Source of the DNA: Thraustochytrium sp. TN22
Lineage: Eukaryota > Sar > Bigyra > Thraustochytrida > Thraustochytriidae
Direction of reading: 5' to 3'
Assembly: GCA_013306675.1 (NCBI GenBank)
Contig: JABLUY010000377.1
Coordinates: 1-24,452, forward strand
DNA length: 24,452 nt
The notes beneath the pieces were generated by a model. It had not been told where the DNA came from. It did not search any database and saw only the letters and a program-made list of their open reading frames with translations. The position numbers and the translations under genes are program-made. Positions 1-9,144 of the stretch are shown here, one piece after another. Each line of letters begins with the position of its first letter. The stretch's first letter is position 1.

Positions 1-1
1 C

Positions 2-178
2 TCCATGCCGGCGTGCGCGCCGAGGCGCGCCGCCGCCGCCGCGCCGCCGCGCGCCCGCACCATCACCGTCGCGGCCGCCGCCGCGCGGGTCGCCGCCATG
101 CGCACCGTCGCCATCGTCCTGGCCCTGCTCGCGCCGCCGCCGCCGCCGCCGCCCTCCGCGCGCACCGACGGGATTTGA
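2..178 (+). CDS. Possible C-terminal end of a gene entering from the left (uncertain)
   Basis: One forward frame is open from the window edge to a TGA at 176-178. It reads as Ala/Arg/Pro-rich sequence containing a short hydrophobic stretch (MRTVAIVLALLA, from the ATG at 98) followed by seven prolines. Base composition changes sharply just after the stop, from almost pure G+C to T-rich sequence, as expected at a coding/3'UTR border. No domain is recognisable. DNA this GC-rich is open in several frames by chance, and a minus-strand frame (63-245) is open too, so the call is weak. The hydrophobic stretch looks like a signal peptide, but it would be followed by only about 14 residues. Confidence 0.2.
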   Translation, partial: SMPACAPRRAAAAAPPRARTITVAAAAARVAAMRTVAIVLALLAPPPPPPPSARTDGI

Positions 179-1284
179 TTTGATTTCTTTCCTCTGCCCG
201 CCGTCGCCGAGTGCCGCTGTCCTTTCTCCTTTCCACCGTTTCCACCCACCACTCGCCATCGCCGCCTACCTGGCTGGTTCATCCATTTCTCGGCCCTTGC
301 GCGCGCGCGCAGCAAGTGGCCGCAACCGGGAAATGTCGCCTTGCGCCACTCGCGCTTGCCGTGGCGTGGCAGTGCGTGCACAACTAACTTGCGTTGCGTC
401 AACTGCTCGGCGGTGGTGGCCGACAGCCTGAGCCGAGGCAGCGCAGCGAAGTTATCCGAGCAGCTCACGGCGAGTCTCGGCCTACGCCGGCTGAGCTGCC
501 GCGCTCTGCAGCCGCGGCGCTGTGCTGGGAACGACGCCAATGCGCCACGCGCGAACCTGAGGCCGACCTCGCTGTGTTATTCAGGGTAGAGCCTGACAGT
601 GAGCTGTGCGGCGGGCACGGCACGCAGAGGGCGGGGTCCGAGCAGCCACTGGTCGTGAACCGTGAACTGCGATGGTGGTGTACACGGGTGCGAGAATTGC
701 GATACGAGCGCTTTGTACAACGATGCAGTTTGTCCGAGTTGCAACGAGGTCAAAGCACCCGCCGTCCCAAGAAATCCAGTGGCCACAGCTGACGTTGCCG
801 TCGCGTTGATCGCCGTCACCACCTTCTCTCCAGACTTGCGAGTGCGAAGTGACGTCGAATTGGCCGTCAGCAGCGTCAGCAGCATGCTCGCCGTGCCACG
901 CCCTGACCAGCTCCAAGCACCTTCTCCGCCGGCAACACGCGCGCGACCTCGTTTTCTCCTCCAAACGCGCCGGTCGCCGCGGTCAACAAGAGTTTGCGGT
1001 GAGGTTCGGCAGCGTGCGCTCATCTGGCTGGCTGATGACCCAGGCCGCCAAGGTTGGTTTTGTCAAACATTTTTACAAGGAAGTATTTTGCCCTGGCATG
1101 GTGGCGCGGTGCTCAACAGGCGCCGTGGTGGCGCGGCAGAATCTCGCGCGCGGGCAGAAAGCATAACTTAGCGCGCGGCGTGGCACGAGGCGAGGCGAGG
1201 CGAGGCGAGGCGAGGCACAGGGCGGCGCGGCGTAGCGCAGCGCGACACCTCCGCAGGCTCGAGCGGCGTTTGGCCAGGCGCAAG
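179..1284. other. Intergenic stretch without a recognisable gene
   Basis: About 1.1 kb between the possible left-edge gene and GDPD. Several frames are open but none resembles a known family, and their third codon positions are less GC-rich than in the real genes. The one frame with some character (662 onward, +) has two CxxC pairs but no ATG. The last 100 bases hold a (CGAGG)6 microsatellite and are probably the promoter and leader of the phosphodiesterase. Confidence 0.5.
1186..1215. repeat. (CGAGG)6 pentanucleotide microsatellite
   Basis: Six perfect CGAGG units lie 70-99 nt upstream of the GDPD ATG, so they probably fall in its leader or core promoter. Similar period-5 arrays recur through the window. 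Confidence 0.9.
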
Positions 1285-2324
1285 ATGGCGGAGCGGACCA
1301 GCAAAGTGGAGCTCGCCGCCGTGGTGACGGAGGACGTCACCGTCGCGGCGATGCCGATGAAGGTGGCGCACAGGGGCTACAGCGAGGCGTACCCGGAGAA
1401 CACGTGCCTCGCGTTCCGCAAGGCGCTGGAGGCCGGCGCAGAGGTGGTGGAGTGCGATGTGCAGCTGTGCAAGACCGGGTACGTACAAAAGGAAGAAGGC
1501 GAGGCGCGGGCCGGGCGAAGGCGACTGACAGGCAGGCGGACTCGGACGGATGGGTGTGGCGGCGCAGCGAGGTGGTGGTCATTCACGACACAACGGTGGA
1601 CCGCACGACGAACGGTCGCGGCACGGTGGCGAACCTGACGCTGGACCAGCTCAAGGCCTTGGACGCTGGCTGCAAGAAGGACGCGAGCTTCAGCGGCGAG
1701 CGCGTGCCGTTGCTTTCAGAGGTGCTGGAGATCTTCACGGCGCGCGATGACGGCGCCAAGCTGCTCATCGAGCTCAAGTTCCGAACGCTGAGCTGGCTCG
1801 GGCCGGCCCCGCTGCCAGGACTTGCCCAAAAGGTGGTGGAGGTGATCTGCGCGGCCGGCGCGGAGCGTGTTGTTATCGTGCACTCTTTCATTGACAGCTA
1901 TCTGACCATCGTCAAGGCGTTGGCGCCCGAAATCGAGTGCCACCTCCTGTGCTTTCCGTGGCGCTGGACCTACAACCTCATCCGCGTCTCGGCGGCCGAC
2001 GGCCTCAGCCCCAATGTGCACTACCTGAGTCCCGACTTTGTGCGCCGCGCACGCGCAGCTGGCAAGAAGGTCTTTTGTTGGACCGTTAACACCGAGGCGC
2101 AGATGCGCTACTGCACCGCCCTTGGCATCGACGGCATTATCTCTGATCGTGTGACCCGTCTCGCCACCGTGCTCGACCAGCTCGCCGAGGACCGCAGCAG
2201 CGCGGCCGCTTTGCGTCCCTCGCGTACTTGGGCGACCCTCTTTGGCCACGTGCTCATCATCATCCCAATCAGCTGCTGGAACGCGACCTATGTGTTCTTT
2301 ACCGGACTCTTCCCGCGCAGATGA
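1285..2324 (+). CDS. Glycerophosphodiester phosphodiesterase (GDPD family), two exons
   Basis: This family hydrolyses glycerophosphodiesters such as glycerophosphocholine to glycerol-3-phosphate and an alcohol; some eukaryotic members act on lysophospholipids. Exons are 1285-1478 and 1568-2324, giving 316 residues. The metal-site motifs are present: AHRG (H29, R30), PENT (37-40), ECDVQ (E56, D58), the IHD histidine (H71) and IELKF (E133, K135). W236 in FCWTVNT and GIDGIISD (251-258) are typical of the C-terminal half. The splice joins CKTG to EVVVIHDTT and restores the usual spacing. The ATG at 1285 was chosen because the domain begins about 25 residues later; the frame stays open further upstream. 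The last 30 residues include a hydrophobic segment (about 287-311) that could be a membrane anchor. There is no N-terminal signal. The exact substrate cannot be read from sequence. Confidence 0.93.
1479..1567 (+). other. GDPD intron (89 nt, GTACGT...CAG)
   Basis: The boundaries are fixed by protein continuity: only GT at 1479 with AG at 1566-1567 joins the ECDVQ and IHDTT halves of the catalytic domain in frame (phase 2). CTGAC, a good branch-point word, lies at 1525-1529, 39 nt before the acceptor. There is no strong pyrimidine tract. Confidence 0.9.
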
Positions 2325-2355
2325 AGCAGTCGCATCAGAGAGAGAATGTGTGTGC

Positions 2356-2375
2356 GAGAGAGAGAGAGAGAGAGA
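2356..2375. repeat. (GA)n dinucleotide repeat
   Basis: About ten uninterrupted GA units, 30 nt after the GDPD stop codon, probably in its 3' untranslated region. Confidence 0.85.
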
Positions 2376-2741
2376 TGTAGCGAGAGAGCACGCCAGCGAG
2401 CTACCTAGCTAGTCAGCTAGCCGGACCAGCCAGCGAGCGCGCGAGCCATAATTGTGTGTCTGTCTGTTTGTCGATCGGGACTGGGACGAGCGCTGCTCCG
2501 GACCCAAAATGACCGTCGTGTTCCTTGCTTTTTTGTCGACGCGGACTCGTCGCGGCGCACCGTCTCGCGTCCATTTCCCTCGCGCCGTCTTCACCGTCAT
2601 GAGCATGGCGTCGTCGAGCCTGAGCAGGAGGATGGTGCTCGTCAAGATCATCCATCTCACCTGCGATCATCTTGACGGAGGCCGTGCTTCTCAACTTGAA
2701 CTCGTCAACCAAACCGTCACTGCGCGCGCGGGCGCGCGGTC

Positions 2742-2766
2742 GGGCGGGCGCGCGCGGGCGGGCGGG
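2742..2766 (+). other. Candidate G-quadruplex motif in the DMAP1 leader
   Basis: Five GGG runs occur at 2742, 2746, 2756, 2760 and 2764, separated by 1, 7, 1 and 1 bases. This fits the usual quadruplex pattern. It lies 106-130 nt upstream of the ATG at 2872, within the GC-extreme stretch, so it could act on the DNA or on the mRNA leader. Confidence 0.45.
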
Positions 2767-2871
2767 CCGGCGGCGGCGGGCGGCGGCGGGCGGCGGGCGC
2801 GCGGGCGCGCGGGCGCGTGGCGCGTCAGGCGCGCGCGCGGGCGCGCGGGCGCGGCGCTGCGAGCGGCAGCC

Positions 2872-4563
2872 ATGGGCGATGTGGCGGACATCTTGGGCAT
2901 GGGCGGCGGCGGCGGCGGCGGGTCGGGCTCGCGCGCGCGCGCGAGCGTGAAGCGGCCGGACGGCATGAGCAAGGAGGTGTTCGCGCTGCTGGGCAACGGC
3001 ACGGAGCTACCGCCGCTGGCGCCGGGCGTGGCGGGCGGGGGCCAAGCCGCGGCGTACAAGGAGCTGGCCGGCACCAAGGCGACGCGGTGGGCGTGGAAGG
3101 AATTCCCGAACTCGGCGCGGCGCGACGGGCTTAAGCTGCGGCACTGGCAGCGCGCGAGCACGGAGGAGGCGGACTACGCGTTCGCGAGGTTCAACCGGCG
3201 CACGGCCACGGTGCGGTACTCGGCGGAGGAGTACGAGGCGCTGGTGGCGCCGAACGAGGCGGTGAGCGGGTGGACGCGGGAAGAGACGGACATGCTCTTC
3301 CGCATGTGCGACGAGTACGACCTGCGGTGGTATGTGATCGAGGACCGCTGGCCGCTGGGCCGGCCGCGCAGCGTGATCGAGATGAAGTCGCGATATTACT
3401 CTGTGGCCAAGCTCGTGGTGCAGACGCGGCGGAGCAAGAAGGCATCCAAGGCCGTGGCGGCGGCTGCGGCCATGGCGGTGGCCGCCACGGCCGCCGCGGC
3501 GACGGCGGCCGACCCGGACGCAGGCGGCGAGGCCGGCGCTGCGCACGCCGAGGGCGGCGGGGACATGGACCAGGCGGCGCTCGACGTGGTGCTCGGCACG
3601 GTGGACGCGCCGACCGCCACGGTGAGCGCCAAGGCCGTGGCGCAAACGGAGAATGCGCTCCTTGAGTACGTGTACGACGAAGCCTACGACGCGAAGCGCC
3701 ACAAGCAGCTGCAGGTGCTCTTCTCGCGGTCGCTGGCAGAGGAGAAGGAGGAGGTGAACCTCATCAGCGAGGTGCGCCGCATCGACCTGCAGCTGCGCCG
3801 CCTGCAAAAGGACCAGCCTCGTGTTGCAGGCGGGTCCGCCAAGCGCAAGGGCAAGGCGGCCAAGAACGCGCAGGCTCTGCACCAATTCCCGCCCACGCTC
3901 ATTGACAAGGTGCTGAATGACCCGACGGCCTTTGGCAAGGACCCCAAAGAGCGCAAGCCGGGCGTCTACCTGCGCAGCGAGGAGTTCCTCACGCCGCCGT
4001 CCTCGCTCGGCGTCGGCCCACGCCTCATGCAAAAGATGGATGACGTGCTCAACGAGCTCAGCGTGCCGGTGCGGCCCGTGCCCACCATCGCCGTCTGCCA
4101 GGCCTACACCAAGATCCGCCAGGACGTGCTCAAACTCCTGGCGCTGCAGAGCAAGCTGCACGAGCAGCGCGCGGTCCTGCGTAAGCTCGAGGGCGGCGGC
4201 GGTGGCGCCTCGGCAACTGGCGGTGGCCGTGGTGGTGGTGGGGGCGGCGGCGGCGGCGGTGGCACCAAGGCGGCGCGTGGCAATAAGCGCAAGTCCGCCG
4301 GGCCGGTCGCTCCATCGCGCGCCGCCTCGGTCGGCTCCGCGGGCGGATCTACCGCGGCCGACGCGCCTGCGCGCACCAGTGGCCGCAAGCGCCAGCCCTC
4401 ACAGGTTGTCGCAGAGGAGATGGCCGCGGCCGCCGCAGCGGCGGCCGTTGTGAAAACTGAGCCTGGCAAGCGCAAGAGCGCCCCCGCGTCTCCCGTTCCA
4501 GGATCCACCACGCCGGGCGCTTCCGAGGATGACGCGACTCGCAAAAAGCTCAAGACGGGCTGA
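2872..4563 (+). CDS. DMAP1: DMAP1/SWC4 homologue (SANT-domain subunit of SWR1/NuA4-type complexes)
   Basis: In animals and fungi this protein is a shared subunit of the NuA4/TIP60 acetyltransferase and SWR1/SRCAP H2A.Z-exchange complexes, so a nuclear chromatin role is expected. The frame gives 563 residues without introns (human DMAP1 is 467). The start fits the family: MGDVADILGM, then KRPDGMSKEVFALL (27-40) and the FARFNRR region (105-110). A SANT-like domain spans about 131-180 (GWTREETDMLF, the ERYY-like SRYY). A conserved helical segment (260-313) and the C-terminal DMAP1 region (about 362-440, VYLRSEEF...PSSLGVGP...) follow. Lineage-specific insertions are low complexity: Ala-rich 194-213, Gly-rich 441-464 and Ala 518-525. 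Basic patches near 323-331, 471-474 and 556-561 look like nuclear signals. An in-frame ATG at 2509 would add 121 unconserved residues. Confidence 0.93.
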   Translation: MGDVADILGMGGGGGGGSGSRARASVKRPDGMSKEVFALLGNGTELPPLAPGVAGGGQAAAYKELAGTKATRWAWKEFPNSARRDGLKLRHWQRASTEEADYAFARFNRRTATVRYSAEEYEALVAPNEAVSGWTREETDMLFRMCDEYDLRWYVIEDRWPLGRPRSVIEMKSRYYSVAKLVVQTRRSKKASKAVAAAAAMAVAATAAAATAADPDAGGEAGAAHAEGGGDMDQAALDVVLGTVDAPTATVSAKAVAQTENALLEYVYDEAYDAKRHKQLQVLFSRSLAEEKEEVNLISEVRRIDLQLRRLQKDQPRVAGGSAKRKGKAAKNAQALHQFPPTLIDKVLNDPTAFGKDPKERKPGVYLRSEEFLTPPSSLGVGPRLMQKMDDVLNELSVPVRPVPTIAVCQAYTKIRQDVLKLLALQSKLHEQRAVLRKLEGGGGGASATGGGRGGGGGGGGGGGTKAARGNKRKSAGPVAPSRAASVGSAGGSTAADAPARTSGRKRQPSQVVAEEMAAAAAAAAVVKTEPGKRKSAPASPVPGSTTPGASEDDATRKKLKTG

Positions 4564-4932
4564 AGATGATTCGTTCTTTCGGTGGATAGAAGTCGCCCCC
4601 TTGTGCTTGCGGTGGCCCCGGCCTGCGAGGGCGCAGGACGCAGCCGCCAACCTGCTGACACCGGTAGACAGAGATGCACACAAACAGAGTGAGTGACGAA
4701 GCTAGATAGACCGACAAGGGCACTCGTACACACGCGCTTCTCCCCTTCGCACCTCCCCTCCCCCCACACACAAGACAACATAGCAATAACAAGAAGAAGT
4801 TGCAGCGATCTTGCGCGGCCTGGCTGCCTTTTCATTCAAAGCGATGCATCATCACCACCCCCACTACGATTTGATACGAATTCCTCGTGTGTACCTTTTC
4901 TTTTTTATGCTCCGTTTGCTTCAAAGCTCAAG
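4564..4932. other. Convergent 3' flank between DMAP1 and the first SDR
   Basis: These 369 nt separate two stop codons facing each other and must hold both 3' untranslated regions. The composition is AT-richer than the coding DNA, with a CA/CCC-rich stretch around 4750-4775 and T-rich DNA at 4893-4920. I see no gene, tRNA or classical AATAAA signal. Confidence 0.6.
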
Positions 4933-5745
4933 CTAGCGGGCACCGAGACAGCGGCGGCCACCATCCACGGTGAGGTGCGTGCCAGTGATAAAGTCGCTCT
5001 TGGAGGAGTCAGCTAGAAAGAGAATGGCCTCGGCAGCCTCGTCGGGCTGGCCGACACGACCGAGCGGGTGCGTGACCTCGCGAGAACGGCGCAAGAAGTT
5101 CTCGTAGGCCTCGTCGTTGAGGCCGCCGCGCTTCTGCAGCTCAGTGATAATGACGCCGGGGTTAACAGCGTTGCAGCGAATACCCTTGGGCGCCAGGTCG
5201 ACGGCCGCGCAGTCGGTGAGCATGTCGACGCTAGCCTTGGACGCGCAGTAAGCCGCAACGCCGCCGAAGGACTGCAGACCGTTCACAGAGGACACGTTGA
5301 CGATCGAGCTCGTGCGCTCCCCCTTGGGCTTGATCATGTATGGAATGGCCTTCGTCATGAAGCAGAAGACGCCCCGCGCGTTGGTGTTGAAGTTCTCGTC
5401 CCAGTTGGCCATGGTGGCATCGCCCACCGCGCCGCCCTTGAGCACGCCGGCGCAGTTCACAAGGATATCGAGCTTTCCGGAGGTGCTGAGAGACTTGACA
5501 GACTCGGCCACAATGCGTTCCACGTCATCCTCGCGGGTGGCGTCGCCCGGGAAGTAGGCCACGCGCGGGGCAGCCTCCCCGCTGCCCAGCTCGGCGCGGA
5601 TCCGCTCCGCCACGTCCGCCAGCGCCTGCTCCTGGCGCCCGGTCAGCGCCACGGCGCAGCCATGCGCAGCGAGCTTGAGCGCCGCCGCCGCACCGATGCC
5701 GGACGACGCGCCCGTCACCAGCGCGAGCTGCCCACGCAGAGCCAT
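4933..5745 (-). CDS. Classical short-chain dehydrogenase/reductase, soluble
   Basis: Rossmann-fold NAD(P)-dependent oxidoreductase of 270 residues, the usual length of a classical SDR. The cofactor motif TGASSGIG is at 11-18, NCAG at 97-100, the catalytic Ser at 153 and YCASK at 166-170 (Y166, K170). The NPGVI motif (195-199) and a C-terminal TGTHLTVDGG (254-263) are typical of the FabG-like/classical group. An Arg after the second strand (TGRQ, R37) suggests NADP(H). It starts at the first ATG of its frame, in MALRGQ; the upstream frame is open but has no other ATG. No transmembrane segment or targeting peptide is seen. It faces DMAP1 tail to tail and lies downstream of another SDR on the same strand, 733 nt away. 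The substrate cannot be deduced. Confidence 0.93.
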   Translation of the reverse strand: MALRGQLALVTGASSGIGAAAALKLAAHGCAVALTGRQEQALADVAERIRAELGSGEAAPRVAYFPGDATREDDVERIVAESVKSLSTSGKLDILVNCAGVLKGGAVGDATMANWDENFNTNARGVFCFMTKAIPYMIKPKGERTSSIVNVSSVNGLQSFGGVAAYCASKASVDMLTDCAAVDLAPKGIRCNAVNPGVIITELQKRGGLNDEAYENFLRRSREVTHPLGRVGQPDEAAEAILFLADSSKSDFITGTHLTVDGGRRCLGAR

Positions 5746-6478
5746 CCTCGCGAGCTTGCCTGCGTTGCTTTGACTGATGAATAACGCCCCGCGGGCCGGC
5801 GGCACTGCAAGGCCTGGCGGATGAAGAAGGTTTGACTGGGAGTCCCGGTTTTGACGCGGCGGCCAGGCCGGCGAGCCTCGCCCGCGGTAGCCTCTCAGCC
5901 TTCCCTGGGAGCGGACTTCCCACCAAGCATCGATCGAGGAACATGACCTCAACTTGAAGGCCTGCAGTGTTGAGCCCCGGCAAGCGCAGCAAAGGCATGA
6001 GCGAAAAAAGCTGAGAAATTATGGCGGAACCTGTCGCACGGTCCTACGCCTTGGGACATCTGGCTCGGCCACGACTGTGCCGCCGCTCTGCAAGATGTTC
6101 GAAGGTGCGAGCGTTGAGACTCGCGATGTGGGCGTACGTATCTCTCTTTGCAGCGCAAGGCGTGCGCCGAAATGCATGAGACGTGGGCTTCCTCTCTTTT
6201 GCAACGCAGTTTTTGCGTGTGTGAATCTCCTGCAAAGAGTGCCCGACGTCACCTCGAGTGCCTCGCCTCGCACCACGCAGATTTCAAGATCGAAGCAAAA
6301 TGAGACGTCATTCAGAAGCTGCTTGTCCTCGATCAGAACTACGAGGGTCATGATTGAAGACGTGACACTCGGAAGCTAGCTTAGCCAAGTTAGCTACTTG
6401 AACCAGATTGAAGCAAGGAGGCATCAATCATTCTGAAGCTGCTCAGAAAAGATGAGAAGACGCCTCAAGCGAACAAGG
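5746..6478. other. Spacer between the two minus-strand SDR genes
   Basis: 733 nt of moderate GC content. The first part is the leader of the downstream SDR. The right part (6286-6478) consists of diverged tandem repeats that continue into the end of the neighbouring SDR. Short open frames on both strands (for example 6019-6351, -) have no recognisable domain and partly consist of the repeat. Confidence 0.5.
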
Positions 6479-6522
6479 TCAAGATCGAAGCAACGACACG
6501 TCGCTTGGAAGCTGCTCGTCCC
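6286..6522. repeat. Diverged tandem repeat overlapping the 3' end of the second SDR gene
   Basis: Copies begin near 6286, 6350, 6405 and 6481. The outer two are the clearest: both start AAGATCGAAGCAA, contain ACGTC, and end GAAGCTGCT[TC]GTCC within about 42 nt. The third has GATTGAAGCAAGG...TCTGAAGCTGCTCAG; the second is the most worn. The last copy lies inside the SDR coding sequence and encodes its final residues (DEQLPSDVSLLRS). Read on the same strand, the 6286 copy gives a related string (DKQLLNDVSFCFD) and the 6405 copy gives EQLQND followed by a stop. Confidence 0.6.
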
Positions 6523-7546
6523 AGAGATCCCAGAGTGCTGCACGTAATGTGAGATCCTCGCAAACGGGGTGTGGCGGCCATTGATACAACGAGTCCGGGT
6601 CTGCGGAGAGTTTTTGCAGGTTCTCTGCGAGCCAGAGCGCTGCCGTGCGTAGGAGGCTGGGCTCGCGACCCGAGAGCAAGGCGGCCGGGACCCAATAGGG
6701 AGCGAGCAGGCGAGAGGCCGCTGTGTGATCGACCGTGGCAAAGGCCGACATGAGTGTGTAGCGCGCGCCAAGGCTGGCCGGAAAGCGGCGCCATTCGGGA
6801 GGTGGTGGCGAGGGAAGCGCGGCCTCGCTCTCGCCGCCATCGCTGCAGCGACGATCGAGTGGCACCGCGATCTTGGACTGGACCATGCCCGGAGCAAGGG
6901 CCTGCACCCTGATGGATGAGCCTCGCACGAGGAGGCGGTCGGCGAACTCTGCAGCGAAGACATTGAGTGCCAGCTTGCTGTTGGCGTAGGCGGCGAGCTC
7001 GCCGACCGGGCCCGGGTCGAAGGGCCTTGGCGCCGCGAGGCGGGCGGGCTCGCCGCCCCACTGCAGCACGGAGCTCGTGAGCAAGACGCGTGCCGGGAAG
7101 TCGGAGGCCTCGAGGCGTGGCAGCAGCAAATGAGCGAGCATGATGGGGCCGAGCACATTGCCCGAGTAGAGAAGGTCGAGGCCAGTGGATGCGCTGGTGG
7201 ACTTGCCGCGGAAGCCCGCGTAGGACATGCCCGCGTTGAGGAAGAGCAGGTCGACCGCGGCGGTGCGCTCGCCGACGGCGGCGGCTAGCCTGCGCACCTG
7301 GTCGAGATCCGCGAGGTCGGCGGCATGCGGCCACACCTGGCTGCCGTCAGCCTCTTGCGCCAGAGCTCGCGCCACGCGTTCGCAGCGCGCCTGCGAGCGC
7401 CCGTGCACCACGACGGCGGCGCCGCGCTGCAGCAGGAGGCGCGCCAGCTCGAGCCCAATGCCGCTCGTGCTGCCGGTGACGATCGCCACGCGCCCGCTCA
7501 GTGACGCGGGCACGTCCGCGCCCACGCGCCGCGGCGCCGCCGCCAT
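6479..7546 (-). CDS. Short-chain dehydrogenase, retinol dehydrogenase/WWOX-like
   Basis: A 355-residue SDR, longer than a classical member. The cofactor motif TGSTSGIG is at 24-31, NAG at 104-106, the catalytic Ser near 158-159 and YANSK at 187-191. HGRS (R50) after the second strand suggests NADP(H). The stretch around SGNVLGPIMLAHLLLP (128-143) matches the helix seen in retinol-dehydrogenase-like and protochlorophyllide-reductase-like SDRs. The ATG at 7546 was chosen because the Rossmann strand begins about 18 residues later; no signal peptide is visible. The C-terminal third (about 234-355) has no clear motif. Its last 13 residues are encoded by one copy of a tandem repeat that continues downstream, so the present C-terminus may be acquired. 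The substrate is unknown. Confidence 0.9.
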   Translation of the reverse strand: MAAAPRRVGADVPASLSGRVAIVTGSTSGIGLELARLLLQRGAAVVVHGRSQARCERVARALAQEADGSQVWPHAADLADLDQVRRLAAAVGERTAAVDLLFLNAGMSYAGFRGKSTSASTGLDLLYSGNVLGPIMLAHLLLPRLEASDFPARVLLTSSVLQWGGEPARLAAPRPFDPGPVGELAAYANSKLALNVFAAEFADRLLVRGSSIRVQALAPGMVQSKIAVPLDRRCSDGGESEAALPSPPPPEWRRFPASLGARYTLMSAFATVDHTAASRLLAPYWVPAALLSGREPSLLRTAALWLAENLQKLSADPDSLYQWPPHPVCEDLTLRAALWDLWDEQLPSDVSLLRS

Positions 7547-9060
7547 CGCCTCCGCAGAGGCGAGGCGAGACGAAGAACTTGAACACCTGGAGCAAGCTCT
7601 GGCTATCCACGATCTTCAAGTCTGTCAAGCAGTGCTTGGACGAGCCTTTTGCTCAGCAAACGTCCACCCGGGTGTACCACCTCGAATACCTGTGTCGCGC
7701 TGCGCGATGCGCGGCTGGGCTCGAGCTCGAGCTCGCGACCGTGGTTGTTCTGGCACTAGCGATGATGCCGGCGCTGTCGTCGGCGCCGCCGCCTGCACTG
7801 CTGCAGTGCACTCGCTGCTGCCGCCGGCCGAAGAGGGGGAGCGCAGCCTGTGGCCACCCACTACTTCACGCGACTTGCTAACCACAGAACCAGGCTGGCT
7901 GGCCGCATGCAGCAGAGGCAGCACTGTCGCTGCCGCAAGTTTGGCTGCATCGCCAGGCGCGCCGTGTTGGCAGCGGCGCCGTGAATGCGATGGCCCTACG
8001 TTCATACGGCTTCGCCGGTCCACGTGCGAGGTTCCTGACCACGCCGTATTTGAAAGCGGCCGGAGTAACGCGACTTACTCTAGGCACTGCCAGTGCAAGG
8101 GTCAGTAAGAGCACCTTGCTAGCTAACTGGGCTACCAAGTTCCCGGGCTTTCGGGAGTGAAAGCCATCGTTGCAAGGCTTGTCTTTGAGGATGGTGATGG
8201 CTCACATTTGAGAACTTCAACGCAGCCAGTACAGTCGCGCGCCTGTCTCCGGCCTGCGTTCATCTGCACGACCAAGCCTGCGCTCGTTGGCCTTTTCGGT
8301 GGCAGCCAGCTGAGCTGGCTGCCCACCCCGGGATGCGGGAGGAGCCCTGAGCTAGATTCGGACTGCCTGCAACGAAGATGCAGAAAAAGAAAAGTCGTCG
8401 GGAATGGCTCGGCGTTGCACTCCAAAAGGTGCTGGTCGCAGCGTTGGCAACGGTTGGCGTGGCCCAGCCAGGGGAAGGTGCCAGTGCCGGCCGCAAGATC
8501 GGTCACTGGCGCGAGCACCGGCCGGACTGCCAGTGTCCCGTCGGAGTCACCAGGCTGTGGCCTGATATCCGACTCGGAGTCGACCGTGGCACGACTTCGA
8601 GTTCGTGCCGTCAAGCGCACGGCGCGGCCGGGACAGTGGCGGTTCCCGGCAGGACGCGCAGTCGCACCGCGTCGCGCCGCGCCAGCTGCGCACTGCAGCC
8701 AGGCGAGGCAGCCTGAGAGGCGCAGCAGCGAGGCAGGGGGAAGCGAGCGCCTGCTGTTTCGCGCTCTTCGTGGACTCCTTCCTTCCTCCAACCTAGGCTG
8801 GAGCCACGCGCCACACAGTGGCGGCGCGGCGGAGACGCAGAGTTACGGGCAGCCAGGCCGGTAACAAGATCAGCCAGCCTTTGCCATTCGCAAGATGGCA
8901 AGTCCTTCACTCTTTCCCCGCTGCCGGGTCGCGTCGCAGAGACGCACAGTTCACCACCGTCTCAGATCTGCGGGGCGCGTGTCTTTCACAGTGGGTGCTG
9001 TTCAAGTTCAAGTATTGCTCGCGTTCAATCTCAGACAGGCAGGGATCCTGAGCTCGCTGC

Positions 9061-9083
9061 TGCGTCGCTGCGTCGCTGCGTCG
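9061..9083. repeat. Three tandem TGCGTCGC octamers
   Basis: The octamer TGCGTCGC is repeated from 9061 (the third copy lacks its last base), just upstream of the poly-G block. Confidence 0.85.
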
Positions 9084-9112
9084 TGGGCTGCGCTGGCACA
9101 AGGGGAAAAGGA

Positions 9113-9144
9113 GGGGGGGGGGGGTTGGGGGGGGAGGCGGGGGG
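9113..9144 (+). other. Poly-G block, candidate G-quadruplex
   Basis: The order is twelve Gs, TT, eight Gs, A, GG, C and six Gs. This is a strong quadruplex pattern on the plus strand. No gene start or end lies close by, so a role is not evident. Such runs are also prone to sequencing error, so the G counts may be approximate. Confidence 0.5.

Larger units (their letters stand above)
2325..2871. other. Spacer and GC-extreme leader upstream of DMAP1
   Basis: It holds the GDPD 3' flank, a (GA)n run (2356-2375), a stretch of ordinary composition, and then about 150 nt (2719-2871) almost free of A and T. The DMAP1 frame is open across much of this region and contains an in-frame ATG at 2509. That extension is not conserved in the family and is probably leader. 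No separate gene is recognised. Confidence 0.5.

Noticed and set aside
98-178. Signal-peptide-like small protein starting at the ATG at 98
   Set aside because: Only 26 residues with a seven-proline run; more likely chance or the tail of a longer frame entering from the left.
3007-4161. 384-codon minus-strand open frame opposite DMAP1
   Set aside because: It is the shadow of a GC-rich coding sequence. The plus strand carries clear DMAP1 motifs and the minus translation is biased Leu/Arg/His sequence without a domain.
4933-7546. The two minus-strand SDR genes as an operon
   Set aside because: They are 733 nt apart in a eukaryotic setting, each with its own leader, and belong to different SDR groups.
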